A DNA stretch of 64,000 bases from Chroococcidiopsis sp. TS-821 (GCF_002939305.1 NZ_MVDI01000001.1:682001-746000); one strand, 5' to 3'. Positions 53,001-62,675 are shown, counted from the stretch's first letter. Program-made: numbers and translations. Notes: a model not told the origin generated them from the sequence alone.

Positions 53001-53133
53001 AGCTATTTCTTTGGGGTCAGGGGTTAGAGGTATAGTATGTTGAAAGCAGCACGGGCATCTTACCCGCAGCAGACAACAGTTAAGTTGTAACGCATCCGAC
53101 GGTTAAAATTCCTCTGCCATGAGTTTTACCGTG

Positions 53134-54195
53134 CTACAACAGGTCAGTAAATTTAGGGTTATCCTGCAAAAGTTTGAGGACTTGTTTAATTTCTTGCGTG
53201 CGATCTTTACGAGCGATCAGCGTCACGTTGCGATCGCGCACGACAACAACATCTTCTAATCCAATCGTAACAATCACATCATCATCACTCGTAGAATACA
53301 GCAGCGTATCTTTAGTATCTAGCCCAACGTGATTTGCGAGTTCAACATTACTTGTTGTAGCTTTTTTGAGCAAGCGCTCGATCGCGTTCCAATCTCCCAA
53401 ATCATCCCAGCCAAAATCGACAGGTAAAACATACGCGATTTGGGTTTTTTCCATCAAAGCGTAATCAATACTAATTTTTGGCAAACGTGCGTAAGCTGAT
53501 ACCCCCTCCGTTTCCAAAATTTGCATCATTTCTGGCGCATGAGTGCGGAGTTCATCCAACACAACACCAGCCCGAAACACAAACATACCGCTATTCCAAC
53601 TAAAGCGATTTGTCACCAGAAACGATTCAGCAGTTTCACGATCCGGTTTTTCTGTAAAACGATTGACGCGATAAACAGGTAAGCCACCAAACGAACCGGC
53701 TAAATCTCCTTGTTCGATGTAGCCGTAACCAGTCGCGGGGTAAGTTGGTTTGACACCTAAAGTCGCGATCGCGTTTTCGGTTGCGGCTAAGAGTGTTGCT
53801 GCACAAAGCGTTTTTTGAAAGTTGATTTGGTTATCAATCCAAGGATCGGCAGGAAAAAAGCCAATAACCGCATCTTCTCCGTAACGTTTGGCAACTTCTA
53901 GCGTACTCCACGCGACGGCTGGGGCGGTATCGCGTCCTTCGGGTTCGGCTAATAAGTTTTGCGCGTGTAAATGAGGTAACTGTTCTTGTACGCCCTGCGC
54001 TAGTTGAGTTGAAGTCACAACCCAAAGATTTTCCCAGTCTTTTGCTAACGGTAAAAGTCGGTCAGCCGTTGCTTGTAATAAGCTTTTGCCACTACCATCC
54101 AAGCTTAAAAATTGTTTGGGGCGATGTTTGCGACTCAAAGGCCAAAACCGCTCTCCCTTGCCTCCAGCTAATATGACCGGTATCAGTGTATTCAT
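53134..54195 (-). CDS. manC: Mannose-1-phosphate guanylyltransferase
   Basis: 353 residues, nucleotidyltransferase only. The isomerase half of bifunctional ManC is absent. The signature ILAGGKGERFWPLSRKHRPKQF, GFFPADPWI, YPATGYGYIEQGD and FTEKPD are present. It makes GDP-mannose from GTP and mannose 1-phosphate for polysaccharides and glycolipids. The symbol is given by family; short forms are sometimes called manC or mpg. Confidence 0.92.
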   Translation of the reverse strand: MNTLIPVILAGGKGERFWPLSRKHRPKQFLSLDGSGKSLLQATADRLLPLAKDWENLWVVTSTQLAQGVQEQLPHLHAQNLLAEPEGRDTAPAVAWSTLEVAKRYGEDAVIGFFPADPWIDNQINFQKTLCAATLLAATENAIATLGVKPTYPATGYGYIEQGDLAGSFGGLPVYRVNRFTEKPDRETAESFLVTNRFSWNSGMFVFRAGVVLDELRTHAPEMMQILETEGVSAYARLPKISIDYALMEKTQIAYVLPVDFGWDDLGDWNAIERLLKKATTSNVELANHVGLDTKDTLLYSTSDDDVIVTIGLEDVVVVRDRNVTLIARKDRTQEIKQVLKLLQDNPKFTDLL

Positions 54196-54445
54196 ATTCT
54201 GTAGCTATTAATTTGTATATCTTAAGAAAGTTTACCCACAACGCTGGCGATCGCAAGGATTTTCGTAACACAAAGCGAGTGGCTAATGGGATGGGTAATA
54301 GAGTTTTGGCAAAGCGCAGCACTCGGCACTCATCACTTATATCTCTATAACTCTCTTCTGATAGCTGCCACAATCGGTTATTGGTAGGGAAACCCTACTT
54401 CAGGAACTATCTAGAGCTAACAATGGGTCGCTAAGATCGAGAAAG

Positions 54446-55969
54446 ATGAAGTTTGTTAACAGCGCTTCTCTTCTAATAACTTGGCAAGATATTCTGCCCA
54501 CTTTTATGACCACTTACATGGAAATTCCCTTAATTGGCAAAGTCAAACACCCACGTCGCTGGTTAGTTGGGCTAGTAGCAGCTGGGGTTGTGGTCAGTGG
54601 TGGTACTTATGCAGTTGTGAGTCGAACAACACCCAGAATTAATGTTGCTGAACTGACTGTTCCTGTCGAAGCACAAAACGTCACCTTGCGCATTACAGCA
54701 AGTGGTAAAGTCGTACCGTTTCAAAGCGTGAATCTTAGCCCTAAAACCTCAGGACGATTAACCGCATTGAGTGTCGAGCAAGGCGATACAGTTCAACAAG
54801 GACAAATTATTGCGCGGATGGATAATGCTGAACTGCAAGCCCAACTCGCGCAAGCACGAGCCAATTTAGCGCAATCTCAAGCTCAACTCGATCAAGCCTT
54901 AGCAGGAAGCCGCCCTGAAGAAATTGTACAAGCCCGCGCGCGACTTGCACAAGCAGAAGCCCAACTCAACCAAGCGCGTACCGGAAATCGTCCTGAAGAA
55001 ATCGCCCAAGCCCAAGCACAAGTCGATGCGGCTCAAGCGCGAGTCAATTTGACAAATAGCCGCGTGCAGCGAAATCGTACCCTGTACCAAGAAGGTGCCA
55101 TCTCACAGGATCGTCTTGATGAAGTTATAGCAGACGATCGCAGCGCGCAAGCAGCACTACAAGAAGCTCAACGACGATTAGCCCAACTGCAAAGCGGTAG
55201 CCGTTCTGAAGAAATCACCCAACGCCAAGCCGCAGTGAATGAAGCCCGCGCAGCCCTTACGTTAGCTGAACGCGGTTCTCGTCCTGAAGAAATCGCCCAA
55301 CGTCGCGCTGCTGTTGCTGCTGCTGCCAGTCAGGTGCAGGCAATCGAAGTACAATTAGAAGACACAATCATCCGCGCTCCTTTCGATGGCATTGTGACGC
55401 AGAAATATGCAACTGAAGGCGCATTTGTGACACCAACGACCTCAGCGTCAAGTACAGCATCTGCAACGTCAACATCCATTGTAGCGATCGCGCGTGGTTT
55501 AGAAATCTTGGCACAAGTTCCCGAAGTAGACGTCGGACAAATTAAGCAAGGACAAGCTGTAGAAATTGTTGCCGATGCTTATCCCGACCAAGTATTTCAA
55601 GGTCGCGTCCGCTTAATCGCGCCAGAAGCCGTTGTCGAACAAAACGTGACTTCTTTCCAAGTCCGTATTGCGTTAGAAACTGGCACGCAAGAATTACGTT
55701 CAGGAATGAATGTTGACGTGACTTTTCTTGGCGAACAAGTGCCAAATGCCTTAATGGTTCCTACAGTGGCAATTGTCACCGAACGCGGTGAAACAGGTGT
55801 TCTTGTTCCTGGAAACAACAATCAACCAATCTTTCGTCCAGTCACAATTGGACTTAGCTTGCAAGACCGCACGCAAATTTTATCTGGCTTAAACGAGGGC
55901 GATCGCGTTTTTGTCGATCTTCCCGAACGGCAACGCCCAAGACAGAACGAATCAGTAGTGGGTGATTAA
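54446..55969 (+). CDS. HlyD/MacA/DevB-type efflux adaptor
   Basis: 507 residues from the first ATG. ATG 54518 (MEIPLIGKVKHPRRWL) gives the N-terminus usual for DevB proteins and is a serious alternative. One membrane helix (WLVGLVAAGVVVSGGTYAVV), a lipoyl half, a long alpha-hairpin and a beta-barrel with membrane-proximal domain follow. The hairpin has four G-[SN]-R-[PS]-EEI repeats, in two pairs spaced 26 residues apart. The protein links an inner-membrane ABC transporter to an outer-membrane channel. Confidence 0.92.
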   Translation: MKFVNSASLLITWQDILPTFMTTYMEIPLIGKVKHPRRWLVGLVAAGVVVSGGTYAVVSRTTPRINVAELTVPVEAQNVTLRITASGKVVPFQSVNLSPKTSGRLTALSVEQGDTVQQGQIIARMDNAELQAQLAQARANLAQSQAQLDQALAGSRPEEIVQARARLAQAEAQLNQARTGNRPEEIAQAQAQVDAAQARVNLTNSRVQRNRTLYQEGAISQDRLDEVIADDRSAQAALQEAQRRLAQLQSGSRSEEITQRQAAVNEARAALTLAERGSRPEEIAQRRAAVAAAASQVQAIEVQLEDTIIRAPFDGIVTQKYATEGAFVTPTTSASSTASATSTSIVAIARGLEILAQVPEVDVGQIKQGQAVEIVADAYPDQVFQGRVRLIAPEAVVEQNVTSFQVRIALETGTQELRSGMNVDVTFLGEQVPNALMVPTVAIVTERGETGVLVPGNNNQPIFRPVTIGLSLQDRTQILSGLNEGDRVFVDLPERQRPRQNESVVGD

Positions 55970-56033
55970 TGGCACTGTAGCTGAAAATGATTGATCGCCC
56001 ATTATCTAATTACCTATTACCAATTTATCCATA

Positions 56034-57251
56034 ATGGACATTTTAGAAAGCGTTAAAATGGCATCAAAAACGCTGCTAGCGAATAAGCTACGCAGCACTC
56101 TGACGATGTTGGGTATCATCATCGGTAATGCGTCAGTGATCGCAATGGTAGGTATCGGTGAAGGTGCGCAGCGTTTCGTTTCTGGACAGTTTGAATCGTT
56201 AGGAACGAATGTATTATTTATCGTTCCAGGTAACCGCGACGCGCAACGGACAACAGTTGATTTACCAAAAACGTTAGTTTTAGAAGACGCAGAAGCGATC
56301 GCCACGCAAGTCCCCACAGTCAGCGCAGTCGCTCCGCAGTTACACTCGCGCGAACTTGTCACTTATCGCAATCGCAATACCTACAGCTTGATTGTTGGAA
56401 CCAACCCAGATTTTTCTGCCGTTCGGAGTTTTGACGCCCGGCGCGGTAGATTTCTCACCGACCTTGACGTTAAGCGCAATAACCAAGTCGTCACCTTGGG
56501 TGTCGATTTAGCCGAACGTCTCTTTGGCAATCAAGATCCAATCGGTCAGCAAGTGCGAATTCGTAACATCAGCTTTCTCGTTGTTGGTGTTATGGAGGAA
56601 AAAGGCTCGGTTTTAGGCACAAACTATGACGACAGCGCCTATATTCCTGTGACAACAATGGCAAGCCGAATTATCGGCGAAAACTCTCCCTATGGCATTA
56701 ACTTAACGTTTATTTCCGTATCCGCGCAAAACGAAGCCAGCGTCGATGCAGCGCAGTTTCAAATTACCAACTTGTTGCGGTTGCGACACAACATCACCCG
56801 CGAAGATGACTTTAGCGTTCAAAGCCAAAAAGACGTTTTAGAAATTGCGGGTACAGTCACCGGCGCTTTGACGATCATGCTAGCCGCGATCGCCGGAATT
56901 TCCCTGTTAGTCGGTGGAATTGGCGTCATGAATATTATGCTGGTATCCGTTACCGAAAGAACGCAAGAAATCGGACTGCGTAAAGCGATCGGCGCGACTC
57001 AGGATGATATTTTGATTCAGTTTTTAATTGAAGCAGTGATTCTTTCTGCTGCTGGCGGTGTACTTGGTACAGCGTTAGGAGTAGGCGGAGTGTTATTAAT
57101 TGGAGCCTTCACTCCGTTTCAAGCAGGCGTTTCGCCAATTGCGATCGCACTTGCCGTTGGTGTTTCTGGTGGTATTGGCATTATCTTCGGTGTTGTGCCT
57201 GCCCGCCGTGCTGCCCAACTCGATCCAATTGTTGCTTTGAGAAGTGCATAA
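56034..57251 (+). CDS. MacB/DevC-type ABC permease
   Basis: 405 residues. The N-terminal helix (KLRSTLTMLGIIIGNASVIAMVGIGEGA) leads to a periplasmic MacB_PCD domain, and the C-terminal FtsX domain has three helices (GALTIMLAAIAGISLLVGGIGVMNIMLVSVTERTQEIGLRKAIGA). The length fits the separate-permease form. It follows the adaptor by 64 bases and needs the ATPase encoded at 58529-59305. In between is a Rieske oxygenase gene. Confidence 0.93.
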   Translation: MDILESVKMASKTLLANKLRSTLTMLGIIIGNASVIAMVGIGEGAQRFVSGQFESLGTNVLFIVPGNRDAQRTTVDLPKTLVLEDAEAIATQVPTVSAVAPQLHSRELVTYRNRNTYSLIVGTNPDFSAVRSFDARRGRFLTDLDVKRNNQVVTLGVDLAERLFGNQDPIGQQVRIRNISFLVVGVMEEKGSVLGTNYDDSAYIPVTTMASRIIGENSPYGINLTFISVSAQNEASVDAAQFQITNLLRLRHNITREDDFSVQSQKDVLEIAGTVTGALTIMLAAIAGISLLVGGIGVMNIMLVSVTERTQEIGLRKAIGATQDDILIQFLIEAVILSAAGGVLGTALGVGGVLLIGAFTPFQAGVSPIAIALAVGVSGGIGIIFGVVPARRAAQLDPIVALRSA

Positions 57252-57304
57252 CCCTGCAATTCTGGACTTTGGACGAGACGCTAATTCGTAGAGTATTTCA
57301 GCTA

Positions 57305-58354
57305 ATGGCAAAAAACGACTTCTTGCGCAATGTTTGGTACTATGCTTTACCAGGAGGCTCACTCAAACGCAAAGCAATGGTTGCAAAAACGCTGCTGGGT
57401 GAGCCAATCGTTTTCGCCCGCAGTCGCGAAGGTAAAGTATTCGCACTCCGCAACATTTGTCCTCATCGTGCCGTACCCCTCAGCTATGGACGATTCGACG
57501 GACAAGAAATCGAATGCTGCTATCATGGTTGGCGCTTTGACCAAACCGGACGCTGTACAGAAATTCCCGCATTAGTTGAAGGCGATGCCCTCGATCTCAA
57601 GCGCTTCCAAGTTAAGCAGTATCCCGTACGCGAAGTGCAAGGCAACATTTGGATTTATATGGCATCCAACGAACGCAATGCACCGCAAGAACCAGAGATG
57701 GAAGTTCCCGTAGTGCCTTTCTTTGGTGACAAATCGTATCAATTAGTTGTTAAATTGCACTTTCCGTGCTATGTAGATCATGCAATTATTGGTTTAATGG
57801 ACCCTGCACATATATCATTTGTCCATCGCTCTTGGTGGTGGAAATCAGGGCGATCGCTGTTTGAAGAAGTCAAAGCCTTTGACCCCTCACCGTATGGCTT
57901 TACGATGCGGCGGCACAAAATTCCCAGCGTCGCCCTTGGTTATCGACTCATTGGCAGTGGCGCACCCGAAACCGAAATTTCGTTTCGTCTCCCTGGCGTC
58001 CGCATTGAACACGTCAGCACCGAACACCACAACGTCTGCAACCTCACCGCTGTCACTCCTATATCAGAAACCGAAACCGAAGTTACAACGCTTCTTTACT
58101 GGACAACCCCTTGGATTACAGCAATCAAACCACTAATCAAACCCTTTGTCCGTGCATTTCTCGACCAAGACCGTCAAGTCGTCATCAAACAGCAAGAAGG
58201 CTTAAAATATGACCCGGCATTACTCCTGATTCGCGATGCTGATACTCAAGCACGTTGGTACTATCAACTAAAAGCCGAATTTACCCGCGCCGCCGCAGAA
58301 GGTCGCCCGTTCAACAATCCAGTAAAAACCCAAGTTTTACGTTGGCGAGCTTAG
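57305..58354 (+). CDS. Rieske non-heme iron oxygenase
   Basis: 349 residues from the ATG at 57305; a TTG at 57269 would add 12. The Rieske [2Fe-2S] ligands are CPHRAVPLSYG and CCYHGWRFD. The mononuclear iron ligands lie in VDHAIIGLMDPAHISFVHR. The protein resembles the oxygenase subunits of O-demethylases and other aromatic-ring oxygenases of the VanA or PaO/Tic55 type. No reductase gene is adjacent. It sits between the permease and ATPase genes of one exporter, 53 bases after the first, suggesting a link to the exported compound. Confidence 0.88.
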   Translation: MAKNDFLRNVWYYALPGGSLKRKAMVAKTLLGEPIVFARSREGKVFALRNICPHRAVPLSYGRFDGQEIECCYHGWRFDQTGRCTEIPALVEGDALDLKRFQVKQYPVREVQGNIWIYMASNERNAPQEPEMEVPVVPFFGDKSYQLVVKLHFPCYVDHAIIGLMDPAHISFVHRSWWWKSGRSLFEEVKAFDPSPYGFTMRRHKIPSVALGYRLIGSGAPETEISFRLPGVRIEHVSTEHHNVCNLTAVTPISETETEVTTLLYWTTPWITAIKPLIKPFVRAFLDQDRQVVIKQQEGLKYDPALLLIRDADTQARWYYQLKAEFTRAAAEGRPFNNPVKTQVLRWRA

Positions 58355-58438
58355 TATAAGAGACCGGAGGTCATCAAGTTGTTGAAATGAATGCACTAGC
58401 ACATCATAAACTCTCCCTGAAATCTTTGTTCCTTTGCG

Positions 58439-58487
58439 TCCTACCCTACGGAAAGCCGCTGACGCGTCTATATGACCTTTGTGGTTC
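58439..58487 (+). repeat. Short dispersed repeat upstream of the ATPase gene
   Basis: The string TCCTACCCTACGGAAAGCC is related to 41660-41680 (CCTACCCTATGGGAAGGC). It is followed by a GC-rich tail and ends in GTGGTTC, compared with GCGGTTC at the other site. It lies between the Rieske and ATPase genes. Confidence 0.5.
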
Positions 58488-58528
58488 ATTTTTTTTCAGA
58501 TCTTTATAACTTCAGGACAACTACCTGC

Positions 58529-59305
58529 ATGAAAGACAACTCCCCACTCTCTACCGTTGCCATTGCCCAACGCGATCTAGGCAATACTACTGCAACGACA
58601 ATAGTACGCCTAGAAAACGTCTCCAAAATCTATGGTGCAAGAGAAACAGAAGTTCGAGCACTATCAAACGTTAACCTAACCGTAGAACAAGGCGAGTATT
58701 GCGCGATTATGGGCGCATCCGGTTCAGGAAAATCGACTGCGATGAACATTATCGGTTGTCTCGATCGCCCAACAGACGGTCACTATTACCTAGATGGCGT
58801 TGATGTCGCCGATTTAAGCGATACCGAACTAGCACACATCCGCAACCGCAAAATTGGATTTGTCTTTCAACAATTTCACCTGCTACCTCAATCAACCGCG
58901 CTGGAGAATGTCATGCTACCGATGGTATACGCTGGTATTCCGACAGCAGAAAGACGCGATCGCGCCGCCGAAGCCTTACGCCGTGTTGGCTTAGAAAAGC
59001 GACTCAACAACCGACCAAACCAACTTTCCGGCGGACAACAGCAACGAGTGGCGATCGCGCGGGCGATTGTCAATCAACCCGTACTACTGCTTGCAGACGA
59101 ACCCACAGGCGCACTCGATTCAAGAACAACGCAAGAAGTGCTAGAAATCTTTGGTACACTCAACGCCAGCGGTATCACGATCGTCATGGTGACGCACGAA
59201 CCTGACGTCGCCCGCAAAACACAACGCATTGTCTGGTTCAAAGATGGTGAAGTTATCCATTCGCACCTCACACCCGCCGACATCAACCAAGTTGCTACAT
59301 CTTAG
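58529..59305 (+). CDS. MacB/DevA/LolD-type ABC ATPase
   Basis: 258 residues from the ATG at 58529. Walker A (GASGSGKST), Q-loop (FVFQQFHLLPQ), signature LSGGQQQRVAIARAI, Walker B (LLADEPTGALDS) and the switch (MVTHEPDVA) are intact. The FHLLPQSTALENV stretch is typical of the MacB/LolD group. It is the third part of the exporter with the adaptor and permease. The Rieske gene and a dispersed repeat separate it from the permease gene. Confidence 0.94.
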   Translation: MKDNSPLSTVAIAQRDLGNTTATTIVRLENVSKIYGARETEVRALSNVNLTVEQGEYCAIMGASGSGKSTAMNIIGCLDRPTDGHYYLDGVDVADLSDTELAHIRNRKIGFVFQQFHLLPQSTALENVMLPMVYAGIPTAERRDRAAEALRRVGLEKRLNNRPNQLSGGQQQRVAIARAIVNQPVLLLADEPTGALDSRTTQEVLEIFGTLNASGITIVMVTHEPDVARKTQRIVWFKDGEVIHSHLTPADINQVATS

Positions 59306-59444
59306 AGTTCCAGGTTGTTCGGAACTAAAAGTTTACACCACTCGTTCCCTCACCAAAGTTTTTCTGGTTCCTTCTTTAGCCCACGTAGGTAGACTTTGGT
59401 TATAAGCCGCAACTTTCGTCGTCAGGCATTAACCTCTATAAACT

Positions 59445-59464
59445 AAGCCCGCTGGTACGGGCTT
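59445..59464. other. Small hairpin between convergent genes
   Basis: AAGCCCG and CGGGCTT are perfect arms with a six-base loop. It sits between the ends of the ABC ATPase gene and the carotenoid-protein gene. There is no U-tract on either strand, so it is at most a weak bidirectional terminator. Confidence 0.35.
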
Positions 59465-59509
59465 GGCTCGAATACAATAAATGCTTAGAACTTCATAAAT
59501 CTAATAAAT

Positions 59510-60040
59510 TTAGAGACTTGATGTTTTACCTGTCTGTGCCTGAGTTTCGATCGGTTTAACATCGGTGTAACCCATTTGGCTTGCGATCGTCCGAAAAATA
59601 GAAATTTGGTCGTCAAAGTCAAGCGCTTCGATTTGGGACAATAAATTGTTAACAGCTTCGGTTGGTTGATAATCACTTGGCATACCTACCACAGTATCGC
59701 CCATAGCTTGCGCCCACGCATACCAAACCATCAACTGATTATTTTCTTTCAAAGCACCGTAAGCGCGAGAATATTCTGTATCTTCTCGATTCACAATCTG
59801 CCGCATAATCGCCAACTGCTCGTTATCAGACAACTTGTAGTAGTCTCCTAATAACATAGGTGCCAGTTCTGGATCGGTGGCAGCGGGAGCCGCTGGGGTA
59901 ATAGAGCTACCCATTTTTTTATAAACTAAATAAAACCAAGCTAGTTTTGCGTCTGTTTCTAACCCATCAAAAGCTTGAACTACTTTTTGTGTTTCATCAC
60001 TGAGTGCTTGGGGCTGATTTGTGTTTGGGCTAGAATTCAT
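59510..60040 (-). CDS. Helical carotenoid protein (OCP N-domain homolog)
   Basis: 176 residues, the size of a lone OCP N-terminal domain. The fold signatures are KLAWFYLVYKKMGSSITPAAP and MVWYAWAQAMGDTVVGMPSDY. Tyr40 and Trp106 correspond to the carotenoid-contacting Tyr44 and Trp110 of OCP. The Trp41-equivalent position is Tyr. Arg150 (SIFRTIASQMG) matches OCP Arg155. The family binds a ketocarotenoid and quenches singlet oxygen, and in some clades quenches phycobilisomes. GGAG precedes the ATG. Confidence 0.92.
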   Translation of the reverse strand: MNSSPNTNQPQALSDETQKVVQAFDGLETDAKLAWFYLVYKKMGSSITPAAPAATDPELAPMLLGDYYKLSDNEQLAIMRQIVNREDTEYSRAYGALKENNQLMVWYAWAQAMGDTVVGMPSDYQPTEAVNNLLSQIEALDFDDQISIFRTIASQMGYTDVKPIETQAQTGKTSSL

Positions 60041-60349
60041 AGCTGATCTCCAGAATTTAAACTTGTTCTAGCATCAGGAGTAACAGAGTTTGTCAGTGCA
60101 AATCGCCCTCCAAGAGAGAGAGTTTATAGCAGGAATCAGCGGTTAGAGTTGAAATCTAGCTAGGGCAATTACTATGAGCTTCGACAATATCCTAACTCTA
60201 TTGACTGACTAGGGGTAGAATTGCACAAATTTTCAGTTGCGTGTATTTCCTGAAATAGAGAGACAAAATCTATCTTAATGAGGTTATGGAAGTGTAACAG
60301 CACTCTGCTACGATCGCAGCACGCATAAAACATTCCCCAGGAGATTGTT
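60041..60349. promoter_or_regulatory. Divergent promoter region of HCP and acidic-protein genes
   Basis: 309 bases with starts on both sides. A clear ribosome-binding site is at 60339-60344 (CAGGAG) for the plus-strand gene. No operator palindrome is obvious, and no gene is seen. Shared stress regulation is possible but not shown. Confidence 0.45.
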
Positions 60350-60724
60350 ATGGCTGACGAAGTTAAACCCAACCCCAATGAAGCCGTGACTCAAGAAGCA
60401 CAGCTTGCTGCAGAAAACATGGCAGCAGGTAAAGAAAAAGCGTCAAATATTGACTTTGAAGCTGACTACGCTGCTGCACAGCAAATGAGTGTTAGTGACA
60501 TCGATCGTACAGAAGCAGGAGCAAAAGCTGCTGAAGAAGCAACTGCACCGCAGTTTACCGTGTCGCAACAGCAAGAAACAAAAACTGAAGCTCCAGCAAC
60601 AGGTAATCCTGATGATTACAAACAAATGGCACAAGAAAGCGTAGCGGCAAATGAGCCAGTCTCAGAAGTCTCGGACGATCTCCTTAAGAAAGCGCTTGAC
60701 ATGGGTAAGGCTGGAAACTCTTAG
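60350..60724 (+). CDS. Acidic low-complexity hypothetical protein
   Basis: 124 residues rich in Ala, Glu, Gln and Asp, with no hydrophobic core. It is probably disordered or a solvent-exposed helix (EAQLAAENMAAGKEKASNIDFEAD, then KAAEEATAPQFTVSQQQETK). The composition resembles desiccation- or stress-related proteins, but no motif proves that. The CAGGAG ribosome-binding site is good. It is divergent from a carotenoid-protein gene. Confidence 0.72.
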   Translation: MADEVKPNPNEAVTQEAQLAAENMAAGKEKASNIDFEADYAAAQQMSVSDIDRTEAGAKAAEEATAPQFTVSQQQETKTEAPATGNPDDYKQMAQESVAANEPVSEVSDDLLKKALDMGKAGNS

Positions 60725-60809
60725 TTAACAATTTTTATTGGAACTAATAAACTTTACTAGTTTTTAAGTTTTATTTGCTCAACTAGAGTACAGTTGAGCA
60801 TTAATTTTA

Positions 60810-61502
60810 TCAGTTGAGGAATATTTGATTACTCAAAGAATAGGAATCTATCGTTTCTTCACTTGCTTGTAGTGCCATGACCGCTGAGATTAATTCTTGC
60901 GGTTGAGATACTATAAAATCTGGGTTTTGCTGAGCTAAAACTTCTGCAGAGTTGAATCCCCAAGTTACAGCGATCGCCTTAACATTGCTTTTTCTTGCAG
61001 CTTCAATATCCCGCGTCTCATCACCGACATAAATAATTTGGTCGCGACTAATTTCCTTTTGTTTAATTAATCTATTAATGATTTTACTTTTACCAAAAAG
61101 TGTTGTTCCTGAGTAAACAAATTCAAACAAGTGCTGCCATTCGTTTTTCTCAAGAAAATCTACAATATTTTCTTTGGAATTAGAGGTAATAATTCCTAAA
61201 CGATGCCCTCGAGAACTTAATTCTTGTAAAACATCTTTGATTCCAGCAATGGGTTTGATATTCTTAATTTCTTTATTCAATTCGGCTCTAACTTTCTTAA
61301 TTAGAAAAGGTAGCTTTAAAATTGAGATTCCTGACTGTTTGACAATTTCACGCGAACTTAAGTTTTTGAGTTGGTCAAGTTCATTGTGAGTTGTTGGTTG
61401 ATAGCCAAATTCTAAAGCCAACCGATTTGTAATATCAACAATTACGTCAATAGTGTTGGCTAATGTACCATCGAAATCAAAAATAATTACTTTTGCTGTC
61501 AT
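60810..61502 (-). CDS. HAD-family phosphatase, phosphoglycolate-phosphatase-like
   Basis: 230 residues from the ATG at 61502; the frame continues upstream into queG in another phase. HAD motif I is IIFDFDGTLANT, motif II IITSNSKENIV, the Lys is in GKSKIINRL, and motif IV is YVGDETRDIEAARKSNVKAIAV. The helical cap is of the C1 type. Substrates are commonly phosphoglycolate, sugar phosphates or nucleotides. It follows queG by 13 bases. Confidence 0.87.
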   Translation of the reverse strand: MTAKVIIFDFDGTLANTIDVIVDITNRLALEFGYQPTTHNELDQLKNLSSREIVKQSGISILKLPFLIKKVRAELNKEIKNIKPIAGIKDVLQELSSRGHRLGIITSNSKENIVDFLEKNEWQHLFEFVYSGTTLFGKSKIINRLIKQKEISRDQIIYVGDETRDIEAARKSNVKAIAVTWGFNSAEVLAQQNPDFIVSQPQELISAVMALQASEETIDSYSLSNQIFLN

Positions 61503-61515
61503 TGTAGAGCGCGTT

Positions 61516-62466
61516 TTACTGTTGGCTTGTGGACATATTTGCTGCGCCCTGTAAATTTGCTTTGGCGTTGCGCCGCAACATTTCTGGTTTGATGCGTCGT
61601 AGTGCTGAAGCTGGAAATCGCTTATTCCACTCGGCATCAGAAATTTCAGCAAGTTCTGCAAGTGTAGGTGCAATATTCCAGGAATAGGGCTGAAATTCCG
61701 CTACATCTGTTTCTTTAGCAAACCGCTGATTCCAGGGGCAAACATCTTGGCAGATATCGCAACCCGCAACCCAACCATGAAGTTGCGCTGCTACTGCATC
61801 GGGTAGTTTTTCACTCCGATTCTCAATTGTATGATAAGCAATGCAACGATTTGCATCAACAACAAAAGGCTGTGCGATCGCACCTGTAGGGCAAGCCTCA
61901 AGGCAACGAGTACAAGTCCCACAATGCTGAGTGTGCGGTTGGTCGGGAGTTAAGCTAAGATTTGTCAATACTTCGCCCAAAAACACCCAAGAACCATATT
62001 CGCGGGTAATTACATTACCATTCTTGGCAATCCAACCGATTCCAGCTTTTTGTGCCCAAACTTTATCTTGTACTGGCCCTGTATCTGCGTAGTAACGTGC
62101 TTTAATGCCTTCGGCTTGTGCCTCTAACCAAGTACTCAGCGATTTTAGCTTCTTGTGTAAAACCTTGTGATAATCCCTTCCCCAGCCATAGCGCGATATT
62201 TTGGCATACTTAGCTTCTTGGGGGCGCTGGTGAGGAGTGTAATAGTTTAAGGCAACACAAATGAGCGATCGCACGTCTGGCATGACTAATTTGATGTCTT
62301 GTCGCTTGGGATTTGCCATCCATGCCATATCTGCTTGATAACCCAGTGCCAACCATGCTTGCAAATGCTGTGAATTGGTCATGCCGTCTTCTACAGCAGC
62401 AATTCCTACTCGATGAAATCCTAATTCTAAGGCTTTTTGCTTAATGCGAGTCGTATCGATACTCAT
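61516..62466 (-). CDS. queG: Epoxyqueuosine reductase
   Basis: Last step of queuosine synthesis in tRNA, reducing the epoxide with cobalamin and two [4Fe-4S] clusters. 316 residues. The cluster motifs are [12 protein letters not shown] and [11 protein letters not shown]. The catalytic loop is [38 protein letters not shown]-type C-terminus is also typical. queF of the same pathway is at 3840-4331. Confidence 0.96.
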   Translation of the reverse strand: MSIDTTRIKQKALELGFHRVGIAAVEDGMTNSQHLQAWLALGYQADMAWMANPKRQDIKLVMPDVRSLICVALNYYTPHQRPQEAKYAKISRYGWGRDYHKVLHKKLKSLSTWLEAQAEGIKARYYADTGPVQDKVWAQKAGIGWIAKNGNVITREYGSWVFLGEVLTNLSLTPDQPHTQHCGTCTRCLEACPTGAIAQPFVVDANRCIAYHTIENRSEKLPDAVAAQLHGWVAGCDICQDVCPWNQRFAKETDVAEFQPYSWNIAPTLAELAEISDAEWNKRFPASALRRIKPEMLRRNAKANLQGAANMSTSQQ

Positions 62467-62675
62467 CCTTGTCGATACTAAAAACTTGCTTCTACGCTAA
62501 CACTCCCAGATTTATTCATTTTTTTTATCAGTACAGAAACGACTTGTAACAGCATATAAGCCTGTGCGTACTAGATTTTTAGCTTGATTTATACGTTTAA
62601 GATTGCTGAATTCTTCGATTTGTAAATTTTATTTGCACTTTGTAAAGAAACGTTGCATACTAGAAATCAAGGAGG

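Noticed and set aside
54905-55294. Regularly spaced repeats considered as a CRISPR-like array
   Set aside because: The repeats encode G-[SN]-R-[PS]-EEI in frame in an efflux adaptor; unit spacing is uneven between pairs and spacers are coding.
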